A stretch of 7,452 nt of DNA from an uncultured Bdellovibrio sp. (GCA_946480995.1 CAMLMF010000115.1:1-7452); one strand, 5' to 3'. Positions 1 through 5,723 are shown, numbered from the stretch's first letter. Translations and numbers: made by a program. Notes: generated by a model from the sequence alone, not told the origin.

Positions 1-850
1 GGGCGGCGGAAGTCCGGGCACACCGTCGGGAGCAGATGCGAATTTTCCACATAAGGTCACGGGGCCTGATGTAGAAGGCATTTGGACAAGTAGCTGTTTG
101 TATGACTCATTTCAAAGTGCTTACAAAATTATGCGCGCTGAATTTAAAGGATCTACAGTCACAAGATCATCAAACACTTATTCTGATGCTGCTTGTACTA
201 AATCAGTAAAGATAAATGAATCTAAAGGCATATTCCGCTGGTCCGAGACGACGGCTTATGGCGGCTATAAAATTGACTACAAATTTGATCTTGGTAATGG
301 TTGGACAAGCAATACTTACGAAGAAGTCCTTCTTGAAAACGGCAATCTTTACTTAAGTGAGTTCCGTATCGGTTTCGGTACCATTGACAAAGATTTCCCA
401 ATGAAAAAAGTGGGCGACACTCCTGCGAAACCAAAGCCAGGAACGCCTGCGCCCGCTCCAGCTCCGGCACCACCGGCAACTAGTTGCGCGAATGTATCTG
501 GAAATTACTATAATCGCTCGTTCTTAAATATTTCCCAAAAAGAATGTCGTGAGCTTATTTGGCAACCTATTGATGCCAGTATGAGACCCACCGGTGAACC
601 AGAGGTTTACGTCATGGACGCAGTTTTCCGATATATCGATTCGGAACAAGTAAAGGCCTACTATGAAAAAACGGGCTTTAACATTGAAGTTGTTAAACCT
701 GCGGGAACGCTCCGTTTAGAGTTCCGCCCAGTCGAGGTTATCGAAGCTTGTGGGATGGGGTTTTCCGGCAAAACGAAAGTTCTTTTACGTAACGGTTTCA
801 TCAATAATAACAGCGATCCTAGCTATTGCAGATTTTGGATAAAAAGCTAA
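1..850 (+). CDS. Exported two-domain protein with Pro-Ala linker, unknown function (5' partial)
   Basis: The reading frame is open from base 2 to the TAA at 848-850 (282 codons visible), so the gene begins upstream of the window. The TTG at 98 is not a convincing start because the frame continues unbroken before it with a Gly/Ser/Pro-rich stretch (GGSPGTPSGADA) that looks like another linker. Two compact domains can be seen: residues about 20-138, rich in aromatic beta-strand-like segments and opening with GIWTSSC, and residues about 162-282. They are joined by a Pro/Ala/Lys linker at about 139-161 (bases 416-484). Six cysteines (32, 65, 162, 182, 250, 276 in window numbering) suit disulfide bonds in an exported protein. 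The signal peptide must lie outside the window. The stop overlaps the next ATG by one base (TAATG), implying translational coupling with the lipoprotein. I recognise no catalytic motif. An envelope-associated or secreted role is inference. Confidence 0.75.
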   Translation, partial: GGGSPGTPSGADANFPHKVTGPDVEGIWTSSCLYDSFQSAYKIMRAEFKGSTVTRSSNTYSDAACTKSVKINESKGIFRWSETTAYGGYKIDYKFDLGNGWTSNTYEEVLLENGNLYLSEFRIGFGTIDKDFPMKKVGDTPAKPKPGTPAPAPAPAPPATSCANVSGNYYNRSFLNISQKECRELIWQPIDASMRPTGEPEVYVMDAVFRYIDSEQVKAYYEKTGFNIEVVKPAGTLRLEFRPVEVIEACGMGFSGKTKVLLRNGFINNNSDPSYCRFWIKS

Positions 851-1611
851 TGAAAAAAATAATTGTATTAACACTTACAGTTTTATTATCAGCGTGTGCT
901 TCAATGACGAAAGTCACAAAGCAAGACGTGGCCCTTTCCCAAGTGAAGAAAGTTGCGATCATTGGATTTTCTGTGACTTACATAGAGCCAGAAAAATCTA
1001 AATTTGCTCAACTGGTGGACACAGCTAAAGTTCTGACGGGAAATGATGACAAGCCTCAATACGGCGAAAATACCGATGTTGGAATTTTGTATCAAGACTT
1101 TGTGGCAAAAATCCAAAAAGAAACACCTTGGCAAGTAATGCCTACGGCGCAGATGGCAAGTAATGCTTCGTACAAGAAAATTTATAAGAGTGGAACAGAA
1201 GGTTTACAAATCCGTCCACCAATTACAAAAGATGCCACGGTGTTAAGACCCACACAAATCTTAGACGCCGGTGCCTTCGTGATGATGAAGCCAGAGCAAA
1301 AGGCACAGATCGTAAAGGACCTTGGGGTGGATGCGGTGATGATCGTGAGCATCATTTCTTCAATGGAAACTGAGGGTGGTTTAAAAAAGTATATCGGTAT
1401 GGCCGAATACCGTCCGCGCGCGCAGGTGAATATAGAAATGATCGATGCGCAATCACAAAAACCAGTTTGGCAGGATTCTTGGGCATGGGGAACGGGTGAC
1501 AAAGCAGTGCAAAGTACTTTGAATATCGCTGATAACAAAGAGCTTATGGAACAAGTTAAGATTGCCGTTCGATATGGTTTTGATGATCTTTTAGGTCGTT
1601 ACAAACAGTAA
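850..1611 (+). CDS. Lipoprotein with TolB-N/CsgG/DUF799-like features
   Basis: This is a 253-residue lipoprotein. The N-terminus MKKIIVLTLTVLLSAC is a typical lipoprotein signal: two lysines, a hydrophobic core, and the lipobox L13-S14-A15 before Cys16, which would be lipidated. Ala17 at position +2 gives no inner-membrane retention signal, so outer-membrane anchoring is likely. The mature part shows a KKVAIIGF beta strand (33-40) and a later LGVDAVMIVSI strand (158-168), the pattern of periplasmic lipoproteins with a TolB-N/CsgG/DUF799-like alpha/beta fold. Family placement is by eye and tentative. The ATG at 850 is preferred over a TTG at 826, which only adds eight residues before the signal peptide. 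The ATG overlaps the preceding TAA by one base and has only a weak upstream AAAAAG, so translation is probably coupled to the upstream exported protein. The two may work together in the envelope. Confidence 0.8.
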   Translation: MKKIIVLTLTVLLSACASMTKVTKQDVALSQVKKVAIIGFSVTYIEPEKSKFAQLVDTAKVLTGNDDKPQYGENTDVGILYQDFVAKIQKETPWQVMPTAQMASNASYKKIYKSGTEGLQIRPPITKDATVLRPTQILDAGAFVMMKPEQKAQIVKDLGVDAVMIVSIISSMETEGGLKKYIGMAEYRPRAQVNIEMIDAQSQKPVWQDSWAWGTGDKAVQSTLNIADNKELMEQVKIAVRYGFDDLLGRYKQ

Positions 1612-1618
1612 TGAACAG

Positions 1619-1643
1619 GGCCCGTTGCCGTATGGCGCGGGCC
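1619..1643. terminator. Hairpin between convergent genes, possible bidirectional terminator
   Basis: GGCCCG (1619-1624) pairs with CGGGCC (1638-1643). An inner GCC/GGC stem closes a GTAT loop, with a small TT/G internal irregularity. It lies 7 bases after the lipoprotein stop and 14 bases beyond the stop of the opposing exonuclease gene, the usual place for a shared terminator. No good U-tract directly follows on either strand; the T-run at about 1660-1666 is 16 bases away. Termination is therefore likely by position but not certain. Confidence 0.5.
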
Positions 1644-1657
1644 TAAAGTAACTGAAC

Positions 1658-2431
1658 TTATTTTTTCAACGTCAGTCGCACCGGGCAGTGATCTGAACCC
1701 ATAACGTCAGGGCAATGGACAGCGGCTTTTAAGCGATCGGAAGCTTCTTTATTCACCAAGAAATAATCCAAGCGCCAACCCACGTTCTTTTCACGCACGC
1801 CGGGACGATAGCTCCACCAGGTGTAGTGGTCTGGGCCTTGTTCAAATTTGCGAAAGCTATCGACCCACTCTAATTTATCCAAGAAACGTGTCATCCAGGC
1901 GCGTTCTTCTGGTAAGAAGCCGGCGTTCTTGGTGTTCGTTTTAGGATTTCTTAGGTCGATTTCTTTGTGTGCAATATTAAAGTCCCCACAAATGATAACT
2001 TCGCGACCTTTTTTGCGAAGAGCTTCTAGGCGTTTTTCTGCAGCTGTGCAAAATTCTAATTTAAATGGCAAACGCGTAAGTTCACGCTGACTGTTGGGGA
2101 AGTAACTGTTTACAACGGTGATGCCACCGAAATCAGCTTCCAGCCAGCGACCTTCTTTATCAAACTTGGCAATACCCAAGCCAATGCGGACATCGTCAGG
2201 CTCTTTTTTCGAATACAAAGCTAAGCCAGAATACCCAGGCTTTTCCGCAAAGGCCCAATGTGAGTTATAGCGGGCTGGATGATAGAAGCCTTCATCCTTT
2301 TTGATCGCCTCGTCAGTGATCTTGATTTCTTGTAGGCAGACGATGTCGGCTTTTTCGTTTTCAAACCACTCGCGAAAATTCTTTTTATGAACGGCACGCA
2401 GACCGTTTACGTTCCAGGATATTAGTTTCAT
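1658..2431 (-). CDS. xth: Exodeoxyribonuclease III / AP endonuclease (ExoA/APE1 branch)
   Basis: This 257-residue protein is of full family length. Enzymes of this group cleave the DNA backbone 5' of abasic sites and trim blocked 3' ends in base excision repair in the cytoplasm. The endonuclease/exonuclease/phosphatase fold is complete: SWNVNG (Asn7), LQEIK (metal ligand Glu35), NSYFPN (Tyr110), GDFN (Asp150, Asn152), NVGWRLDYFLV (Asp222) and the terminal GSDHCP (Asp247, His248). The NVGWRLDYF and GSDHCP spelling is closer to the ExoA/APE1 branch than to E. coli XthA. The start is set at the ATG 2429-2431, because the family N-terminus begins MKLISWNVNG. A TTG 12 codons upstream (2467) would add an unrelated MPFAFCRPIVNS leader. 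No clear ribosome binding site precedes the ATG. It stands alone, convergent with the lipoprotein and divergent from the FBP gene. Confidence 0.95.
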   Translation of the reverse strand: MKLISWNVNGLRAVHKKNFREWFENEKADIVCLQEIKITDEAIKKDEGFYHPARYNSHWAFAEKPGYSGLALYSKKEPDDVRIGLGIAKFDKEGRWLEADFGGITVVNSYFPNSQRELTRLPFKLEFCTAAEKRLEALRKKGREVIICGDFNIAHKEIDLRNPKTNTKNAGFLPEERAWMTRFLDKLEWVDSFRKFEQGPDHYTWWSYRPGVREKNVGWRLDYFLVNKEASDRLKAAVHCPDVMGSDHCPVRLTLKK

Positions 2432-2438
2432 GCTGTTT

Positions 2439-2467
2439 ACAATAGGACGGCAAAACGCAAACGGCAA
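2439..2467 (-). promoter_or_regulatory. Weak candidate promoter for the exonuclease gene
   Basis: On the minus strand TTGCCG (2467-2462) and TATTGT (2444-2439) are separated by 17 bases; each matches four of six sigma-70 consensus positions. Transcription would start only about one base before the ATG at 2431, giving an almost leaderless message. That would fit the missing ribosome binding site, but the match is weak. Confidence 0.25.
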
Positions 2468-2484
2468 GGGAAGCGCAGTGCAAA

Positions 2485-2519
2485 GCGAGGCCTTGTTTAA
2501 AGCGGGGCTCGCAGTTTTT
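2485..2519 (+). other. Imperfect GC-rich hairpin followed by T5
   Basis: GCGAG (2485-2489) pairs with CTCGC (2508-2512), with two more C-G pairs inside after a G-G mismatch. TTTTT follows at 2515-2519. The form resembles a weak intrinsic terminator read on the plus strand, but no plus-strand gene ends here: this is the shared upstream region of two divergent genes. It could insulate the FBP gene from antisense readthrough, or be chance. Confidence 0.2.
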
Positions 2520-2545
2520 ATTGTCCGTCTTTAAGAATTCTGTGC

Positions 2546-2567
2546 TTTAATATATGCATAGGGGAGG
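2546..2567 (+). promoter_or_regulatory. Extended -10 and strong ribosome binding site of the FBP gene
   Basis: TGC-TTTAAT (2543-2551) is an extended -10 element, five of six to TATAAT, with only a loose TTGTCC (2521-2526) at 19 bases as a -35. Transcription would begin near 2558. GGGGAGG (2561-2567) is a very strong Shine-Dalgarno sequence seven bases before the GTG at 2575. Both signals exclude the upstream in-frame ATG at 2554, which would put the ribosome binding site inside the coding region. Confidence 0.5.
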
Positions 2568-2574
2568 TCTGAAC

Positions 2575-3078
2575 GTGCAGACTCAATCTAATAATTTTCG
2601 CTCACAAAACTTTTTTTCGATCGCTTCTGAAGAAGAACTGACCGCAGCCTTTCGTCCCCGTGACCAGAAGAAATTGATGCTTCCTAATAACTTTAAGTTT
2701 CCTTTAAATATCCAGTCTTACTTAACTTGGCGTGATCCATCGGGTGTATATACCTATCTTGTTTTTAAAATGCCTAACTGGGATTTGCCAAAAGGTGTGG
2801 CTTTTAAAAGAACCGCGGCAAGTCCGGGCGAGGCCACAGGCGGCTTGTGCAGTTGGTGTCACTCTTATGGTTCTTCTGAAGACATTGGCTTTATGTCGGT
2901 AACCATGGACCGAAATGTCAGCATGTCGTACTTCTTATGCCAGGATTTGCGCTGTATCGAAAAAATTGAAGAGACGTCGATGCGCGCGGGCAAGAATCCG
3001 GAAAAGTATTTTGCCGATTTATATTATCGCATGGAAAAGCTGTTTGAAAATATCAGCAATTACAGACGTGAAGGTTAA
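2575..3078 (+). CDS. Stand-alone FBP-type treble-clef zinc-finger protein (EF-G-binding FusB/FusC C-terminal domain-like)
   Basis: This 167-residue protein resembles the FBP C-terminal domain family (Pfam FBP_C). In staphylococcal FusB/FusC that domain binds elongation factor G and helps release it from the ribosome, giving fusidic acid resistance. Visible features are an N-terminal segment with a KLMLPNNFKFP stretch, a YLTWRDP...TYLVFK strand pair (49-65), and the zinc finger LCSWCH...FLCQDLRC. Its ligands are Cys92, Cys95, Cys122 and Cys127 (C-x2-C-x26-C-x4-C). The helical N-terminal domain of FusB is absent, as in the short FBP-only proteins of many bacteria. The GTG start at 2575 is chosen because GGGGAGG lies seven bases upstream. 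The last stop base region TTAA is shared with the stop of the opposing TetR gene. A role at the ribosome or EF-G is inferred from family; resistance should not be assumed. Confidence 0.8.
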   Translation: MQTQSNNFRSQNFFSIASEEELTAAFRPRDQKKLMLPNNFKFPLNIQSYLTWRDPSGVYTYLVFKMPNWDLPKGVAFKRTAASPGEATGGLCSWCHSYGSSEDIGFMSVTMDRNVSMSYFLCQDLRCIEKIEETSMRAGKNPEKYFADLYYRMEKLFENISNYRREG

Positions 3079-3698
3079 GGTTTCAGAGTTTCAAAGTATC
3101 TTTTTAAAGAGTCATACAAAGCATTAAAGGCTTTGGGGTCGTCCAGAGCTTTTAACATCCCGTAAAAACCTTCGTGTGCCATCACCACAAAGTGAGCGAC
3201 CTGACGAGTGTTCACGTCATCGCGTAAGTATCCAGATTTTTTTGCACGCTTTAATTCTTGCTCCATTCCGTCAATCCAATAGAGCAAAGCCGCCTCAAGA
3301 CGTTCCTTAAAACCTTTGTCGATCGGTGCCATTTCTTGCACAAGATTGTTTAACGGACAGCCATAGCGCAAATCCTGGGGCTTTGCTTTGCCGATCAAGT
3401 TTTTGACTTGCAACAAAATGCCTTCCAAAGGATTTTCGTATTTTTGCAAAGGATCAATCCACCGGCTGTAAGTCATCGGTTTAATAACTTCGTCCACAAG
3501 GGCATAACCTAAATCGATTTTGGTCGGGAACTGATGGTAAAAAGCCCCTTTAGTCAGGGTTGTTTTTTTAACAATTTCATCGATGCTGACACCTTGAAAG
3601 CCACGGGTAAAAACCTCCCAAAAGGCCGTATCCAGAATTTCTTTGCGGGACTTTTCAAGATCACGGGTTTTTTTCGTCGTGTTTTTGCTTTTTTCCAT
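3075..3698 (-). CDS. TetR/AcrR-family transcriptional repressor
   Basis: This 207-residue protein has usual TetR length. The N-terminal DNA-binding domain spans about residues 17-64, with the helix-turn-helix VSIDEIVKKTTLTKGAFYHQF (37-57); the LTKGAFYHQFPTK ending is diagnostic. The C-terminal ligand-binding and dimerisation domain contains RYGCPLNNLVQEM (111-123), a pattern common to TetR proteins that sense small organic compounds; Cys114 may be exposed to a reactive ligand (inference). The ATG at 3698 lies 106 bases from the divergent GFA-type gene. An 18-bp inverted repeat at 3733-3750 sits between them, so it probably represses both itself and the GFA/SRPBCC pair and is released by a ligand. 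The ribosome binding site is weak. The 3' end overlaps the FBP gene by four bases, both stops being read from TTAA. Confidence 0.92.
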   Translation of the reverse strand: MEKSKNTTKKTRDLEKSRKEILDTAFWEVFTRGFQGVSIDEIVKKTTLTKGAFYHQFPTKIDLGYALVDEVIKPMTYSRWIDPLQKYENPLEGILLQVKNLIGKAKPQDLRYGCPLNNLVQEMAPIDKGFKERLEAALLYWIDGMEQELKRAKKSGYLRDDVNTRQVAHFVVMAHEGFYGMLKALDDPKAFNALYDSLKRYFETLKP

Positions 3699-3709
3699 GT
3701 TGAAAGACT

Positions 3710-3725
3710 AGCAAAGGACTTTGCT
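3710..3725. repeat. Palindrome in the TetR leader (7-bp arms)
   Basis: AGCAAAG (3710-3716) and CTTTGCT (3719-3725) are perfect inverted arms around GA. It lies 12-27 bases upstream of the TetR start codon, so it could be an RNA hairpin near the ribosome binding region or a secondary protein site. Confidence 0.35.
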
Positions 3726-3732
3726 CTTTACA

Positions 3733-3750
3733 ACATACTAAGCGGTATGT
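3733..3750. promoter_or_regulatory. Likely TetR operator (ACATAC-N6-GTATGT)
   Basis: ACATAC (3733-3738) and GTATGT (3745-3750) form a perfect 6-bp inverted repeat around TAAGCG. Size and CATAC/GTATG half-sites fit known TetR-family operators. It lies in the divergent region, 35 bases from the TetR start and 54 bases from the GFA-type start, where binding could block both promoters. A TACAAT -10-like box (3777-3782) without a good -35 may serve the plus-strand genes. Confidence 0.6.
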
Positions 3751-3761
3751 AGCCTCGTTGG

Positions 3762-3774
3762 TGAGAATATCTCA
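3762..3774. repeat. Palindrome TGAGA-ATA-TCTCA upstream of the GFA-type gene
   Basis: Perfect 5-bp arms around ATA, directly before the -10-like TACAAT at 3777-3782. Its half-sites do not resemble those of the 3733-3750 site, so it would be a site for another regulator or chance. Short and therefore weak evidence. Confidence 0.25.
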
Positions 3775-3804
3775 TTTACAATTTTCTGATTAAGGATGAA
3801 AAAG

Positions 3805-4152
3805 ATGAAGTACAGCGGAAGTTGTCATTGTGGCGCAGTGAAATTTGAAGTTGAAGGAAATTTTCAAGAGGGCATGACTTGCAATTGCTCCATGTGTAGC
3901 CGCAAGGGAACGGTTTTAACTTTTGCACCCGAAGCTTCGTTCACTTTGCTTTCTGGGGCCGATAAATTGACTGATTATCAGTTCGGTAAAAAGAATATTC
4001 ATCATACATTCTGTAAAGTCTGCGGTGTCACTAGTTTTGCCACCGGAAAATTGCCAAATGGTGATGTGATGAAGGCGATCAATCTTCGTTGTTTAGAAAA
4101 TTTCCCGTTAGAATCCATTAAGATGAACCACGTTAACGGCAAAGACTTTTAA
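3805..4152 (+). CDS. GFA / CENP-V-type zinc protein
   Basis: This 115-residue protein belongs to the GFA family (Pfam GFA, PF04828), named after a glutathione-dependent formaldehyde-activating enzyme; most members have no proven reaction. All seven family cysteines are present: SCHCG (Cys7, Cys9), CNCSMC (Cys26, Cys28, Cys31) and FCKVCG (Cys70, Cys73), expected to hold one structural and one catalytic-type zinc. The start is placed at ATG 3805 because AAGGA (3792-3796) is eight bases upstream. An in-frame ATG at 3796 overlaps that ribosome binding site. It is followed after 11 bases by the SRPBCC gene, so the two are co-transcribed and probably controlled by the divergent TetR repressor. Use on a thiol adduct of a reactive carbonyl is plausible but inferred. 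Confidence 0.9.
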   Translation: MKYSGSCHCGAVKFEVEGNFQEGMTCNCSMCSRKGTVLTFAPEASFTLLSGADKLTDYQFGKKNIHHTFCKVCGVTSFATGKLPNGDVMKAINLRCLENFPLESIKMNHVNGKDF

Positions 4153-4163
4153 GAGGGGGCCTT

Positions 4164-4652
4164 GTGACAACGGATCCAAAGTTAGATTTAGTCTTAGAAA
4201 AAGTTCTGAATATTTCTGTTGAGCAAGTATGGCGAGGTTGGACAACGCCTGATCTTATTTGTAAATGGTTTTGTCCAGAGCCTTGGAAAGTCACCGAGTG
4301 TGACCTGGATCTGCATCCTGGTGGCGCATTTAGAACAGTCATGCAGTCACCAGAAGGTGACAAGTTTCCCAATCTGGGCTGTATTCTGGTTGTCGAGCCT
4401 TTGAAAAAATTAGTGTGGACTGATACGCTGCTGCCAGGGTTTCGTCCGGCGAGCCAACCAATTACTGGAGCTAGCATGTTTTTTACGGCGACTCTTTTGC
4501 TAGAACCTATGGGCAACAAAACGAAGTATACGGCTATTGTTATGCATAAAGATGAAGCCGATCGTAAGCGCCACGAAGAAATGGGTTTTCATCATGGTTG
4601 GGGCATTTGTGCTGACCAACTTGAAAAATTGATGAAGAGTTTATCGAACTAA
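4164..4652 (+). CDS. SRPBCC/AHSA1-domain protein
   Basis: This is a 162-residue single-domain member of the AHSA1 group of the SRPBCC (START/Bet v1-like) fold, which forms a hydrophobic pocket for small molecules. Family signatures are VEQVWRGWTTPDLICKWFCPEPW (19-41), DLDLHPGGAFRTVM (47-60), a LVWTD strand (83-87) and the C-terminal HHGWGICADQLEKLM helix (143-157). The start is a GTG (4164-4166) with the purine-rich GAGGGGG (4153-4159) before it, right after the GFA stop. It forms a two-gene unit with the GFA-type protein. It may bind or present the same compound, but no catalytic residues can be named. Its stop overlaps the stop of the opposing Rrf2 gene by four bases (CTAA, 4649-4652). Confidence 0.88.
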   Translation: MTTDPKLDLVLEKVLNISVEQVWRGWTTPDLICKWFCPEPWKVTECDLDLHPGGAFRTVMQSPEGDKFPNLGCILVVEPLKKLVWTDTLLPGFRPASQPITGASMFFTATLLLEPMGNKTKYTAIVMHKDEADRKRHEEMGFHHGWGICADQLEKLMKSLSN

Positions 4653-5131
4653 ATACGGCTGGTGATCCACGCGATATTTTCTTTAACTAGCTGTGGATCT
4701 AGTTCTTGTGACAGAATTTCTAGAATATCAGAAAGGCGCACGCTTCTAAGGTGATTGCGCCACGCTTCGTCTGCTTGATGCATCACGCGAGCAATCGCAC
4801 ACTTTTTACCGATTTTCTTTTTAGCGATGCACGGATTGTTCTTACGAATTTCCGTGCATACAAAAGTTGAGCGTGAGCCTTCAACAGCTTCGACGATATC
4901 TAAAAAGGTGATCTGTGTGGGATCTTTAGCTAGGCGATAGCCACCGCGGGGTCCTAGTGTTGTATCCACCAGGCCCGCTTGCGAAAGCCCCTGAAGGGCC
5001 TTTGACAGATATTCCTTCGGCACGCCATGGAATTCAGCTAAATCCTTCGTCGGCAAATATTTGCCCTCAGGAAGTCCCGCTAAAATTCCGCAACAATGAA
5101 GTGCCCACTCAACCTGATTTTTCAAAACCAT
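4649..5131 (-). CDS. Rrf2-family transcriptional regulator with three cysteines
   Basis: This 160-residue protein has the usual Rrf2 length. A winged helix-turn-helix occupies about residues 1-70: LPTKDLAEFHGVPKEYLSKALQGLSQAGLVDTT, then the wing GPRGGYRLAKDP. The dimerisation helix part holds FLDIVEAVEG, followed by Cys92, Cys101 and Cys111 and by AWRNHLRSVRLSDIL. IscR and NsrR use three cysteines in this region to bind an iron-sulfur cluster, but with tighter spacing (C-x5-C-x5-C and C-x4-C-x5-C); here it is C-x8-C-x9-C. A redox or cluster sensor is therefore possible but unproven. Cys13 and Cys14 form an additional pair in the first helix. The ATG follows the stop of the upstream AhpD-like gene with no gap (TAG-ATG), with AGGA upstream, so the two are translated together. 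It probably controls its own operon through the palindrome at 5639-5667. Confidence 0.93.
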   Translation of the reverse strand: MVLKNQVEWALHCCGILAGLPEGKYLPTKDLAEFHGVPKEYLSKALQGLSQAGLVDTTLGPRGGYRLAKDPTQITFLDIVEAVEGSRSTFVCTEIRKNNPCIAKKKIGKKCAIARVMHQADEAWRNHLRSVRLSDILEILSQELDPQLVKENIAWITSRI

Positions 5132-5611
5132 CTAAGTCAATCCTGCCTTTGTCAGACCCATCATTTGATCTAAAGCTCCGTGTTGCGATTTAAAAGAAAC
5201 CGCCAAACGATTCCAAGAGTTGATGACTGCAAGAATAAAAGTTAAATCCGCAAGCTCTTGTTCGGAAAGAAACTCACGTGTCCTGCCATAAATTTCATCA
5301 CTTATACCGTGGGAATCAAGCTTTGTCACAGCTTCTGTCCATTCCAAAGCAGCTCTTTCTTTGGGGGAAAAGAGATTTGATTCTCTCCACACCGCGATAT
5401 GGTGCAGACGCAGTTCACGTTCTTCGTGGATTTTGGCTTGCTTGACGTGCATGTCGACACAAAATGTGCAGCCATTTAATTGCGAGGCACGGATTTCGAC
5501 CAGGGCTAAAAGTTTTGCATCGATCGATTGTTTTTTTGTTACCGCCGATAATTCAAAAAGTTTTTGAGTCGAAGCGGCAGCAAGTTGCGAATAGTTTAAA
5601 CGTTGGCTCAT
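5132..5611 (-). CDS. AhpD-like / carboxymuconolactone decarboxylase family protein
   Basis: This 159-residue all-helical protein of the CMD/AhpD family carries the redox motif NGCTFCVDMH: Cys48-x2-Cys51-x3-His55, preceded by VEIRASQ (Glu39). In AhpD such a cysteine pair with a nearby His and Glu gives peroxidase or disulfide-reductase activity. Real decarboxylases of the family lack it, so peroxide or disulfide chemistry is more likely than decarboxylation. The C-terminal half has the conserved FSPKERAALEWTEAVTKL and LAVINSWNRLAVSF segments seen in the large YnjA-like subgroup. AAAGGA lies seven bases before the ATG. It is the first gene of a two-gene minus-strand operon with the Rrf2 regulator, a frequent pairing, driven by the promoter at 5650-5678. 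Confidence 0.92.
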   Translation of the reverse strand: MSQRLNYSQLAAASTQKLFELSAVTKKQSIDAKLLALVEIRASQLNGCTFCVDMHVKQAKIHEERELRLHHIAVWRESNLFSPKERAALEWTEAVTKLDSHGISDEIYGRTREFLSEQELADLTFILAVINSWNRLAVSFKSQHGALDQMMGLTKAGLT

Positions 5612-5638
5612 CAGATATTCCTTTGTTAGAGCAGTTGT

Positions 5639-5667
5639 TAATTAAGGATATAATATATCCTTAATTA
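5639..5667. promoter_or_regulatory. 29-bp perfect palindrome, likely Rrf2 operator
   Basis: Two 14-bp arms (TAATTAAGGATATA at 5639-5652 and its exact reverse complement at 5654-5667) flank the single base A5653. The palindrome covers the -10 box of the minus-strand promoter and lies 28 bases upstream of the AhpD-like start codon. Autorepression by the Rrf2 protein encoded in the same operon is the simplest reading. The AAGGATATA half-site is not the IscR or NsrR consensus. Confidence 0.7.
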
Positions 5668-5678
5668 GATCTTGTAAA
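5650..5678 (-). promoter_or_regulatory. Promoter of the AhpD-like/Rrf2 operon
   Basis: On the minus strand TTTACA (5678-5673) and TATTAT (5655-5650) are separated by exactly 17 bases; each matches five of six sigma-70 consensus positions. The -10 box is inside the 29-bp palindrome, so a bound regulator would exclude RNA polymerase. Confidence 0.65.
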
Positions 5679-5682
5679 GGAG

Positions 5683-5723
5683 AGCCTGAAAACGTGTAAA
5701 AAGGGGACGGAAAGTTTCAGGCT
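5683..5723. repeat. 9-bp inverted repeat with 23-base loop in the divergent region
   Basis: AGCCTGAAA (5683-5691) and TTTCAGGCT (5715-5723) are perfect inverted arms. It lies outside the minus-strand promoter and well upstream of the ArsR promoter, so neither known transcript contains it. No T-tract follows. It may be a protein site, an untranscribed structural element, or part of an undetected small transcript. Confidence 0.4.

Noticed and set aside
98..100. TTG at 98 as start of the first gene
   Set aside because: The same frame is open to the window edge with plausible linker and domain sequence upstream, so the gene is truncated at its 5' end.
222..479. Minus-strand open frame opposite the first gene
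   Set aside because: Lies wholly within a well-supported coding region, low-complexity composition reflects the antisense strand, no ribosome binding site or family resemblance.
416..484. Pro-Ala coding repeats as a DNA tandem repeat or slippage locus
   Set aside because: The codons vary and the unit is not regular at DNA level; it is a protein linker.
826..849. TTG at 826 as start of the lipoprotein gene
   Set aside because: It would place eight polar residues before a textbook lipoprotein signal peptide; the ATG at 850 begins MKKIIVL directly.
2432..2467. TTG start at 2467 for the exonuclease
   Set aside because: The added residues match nothing in the family, whose N-terminus begins at the MKLISWNVNG methionine.
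2554..2574. ATG at 2554 as start of the FBP gene
   Set aside because: GGGGAGG would then lie inside the coding region and the likely transcription start would fall after the codon; GTG at 2575 fits both signals.
3796..3804. ATG at 3796 as start of the GFA-type gene
   Set aside because: The AAGGA ribosome binding site overlaps it; ATG at 3805 has proper spacing.
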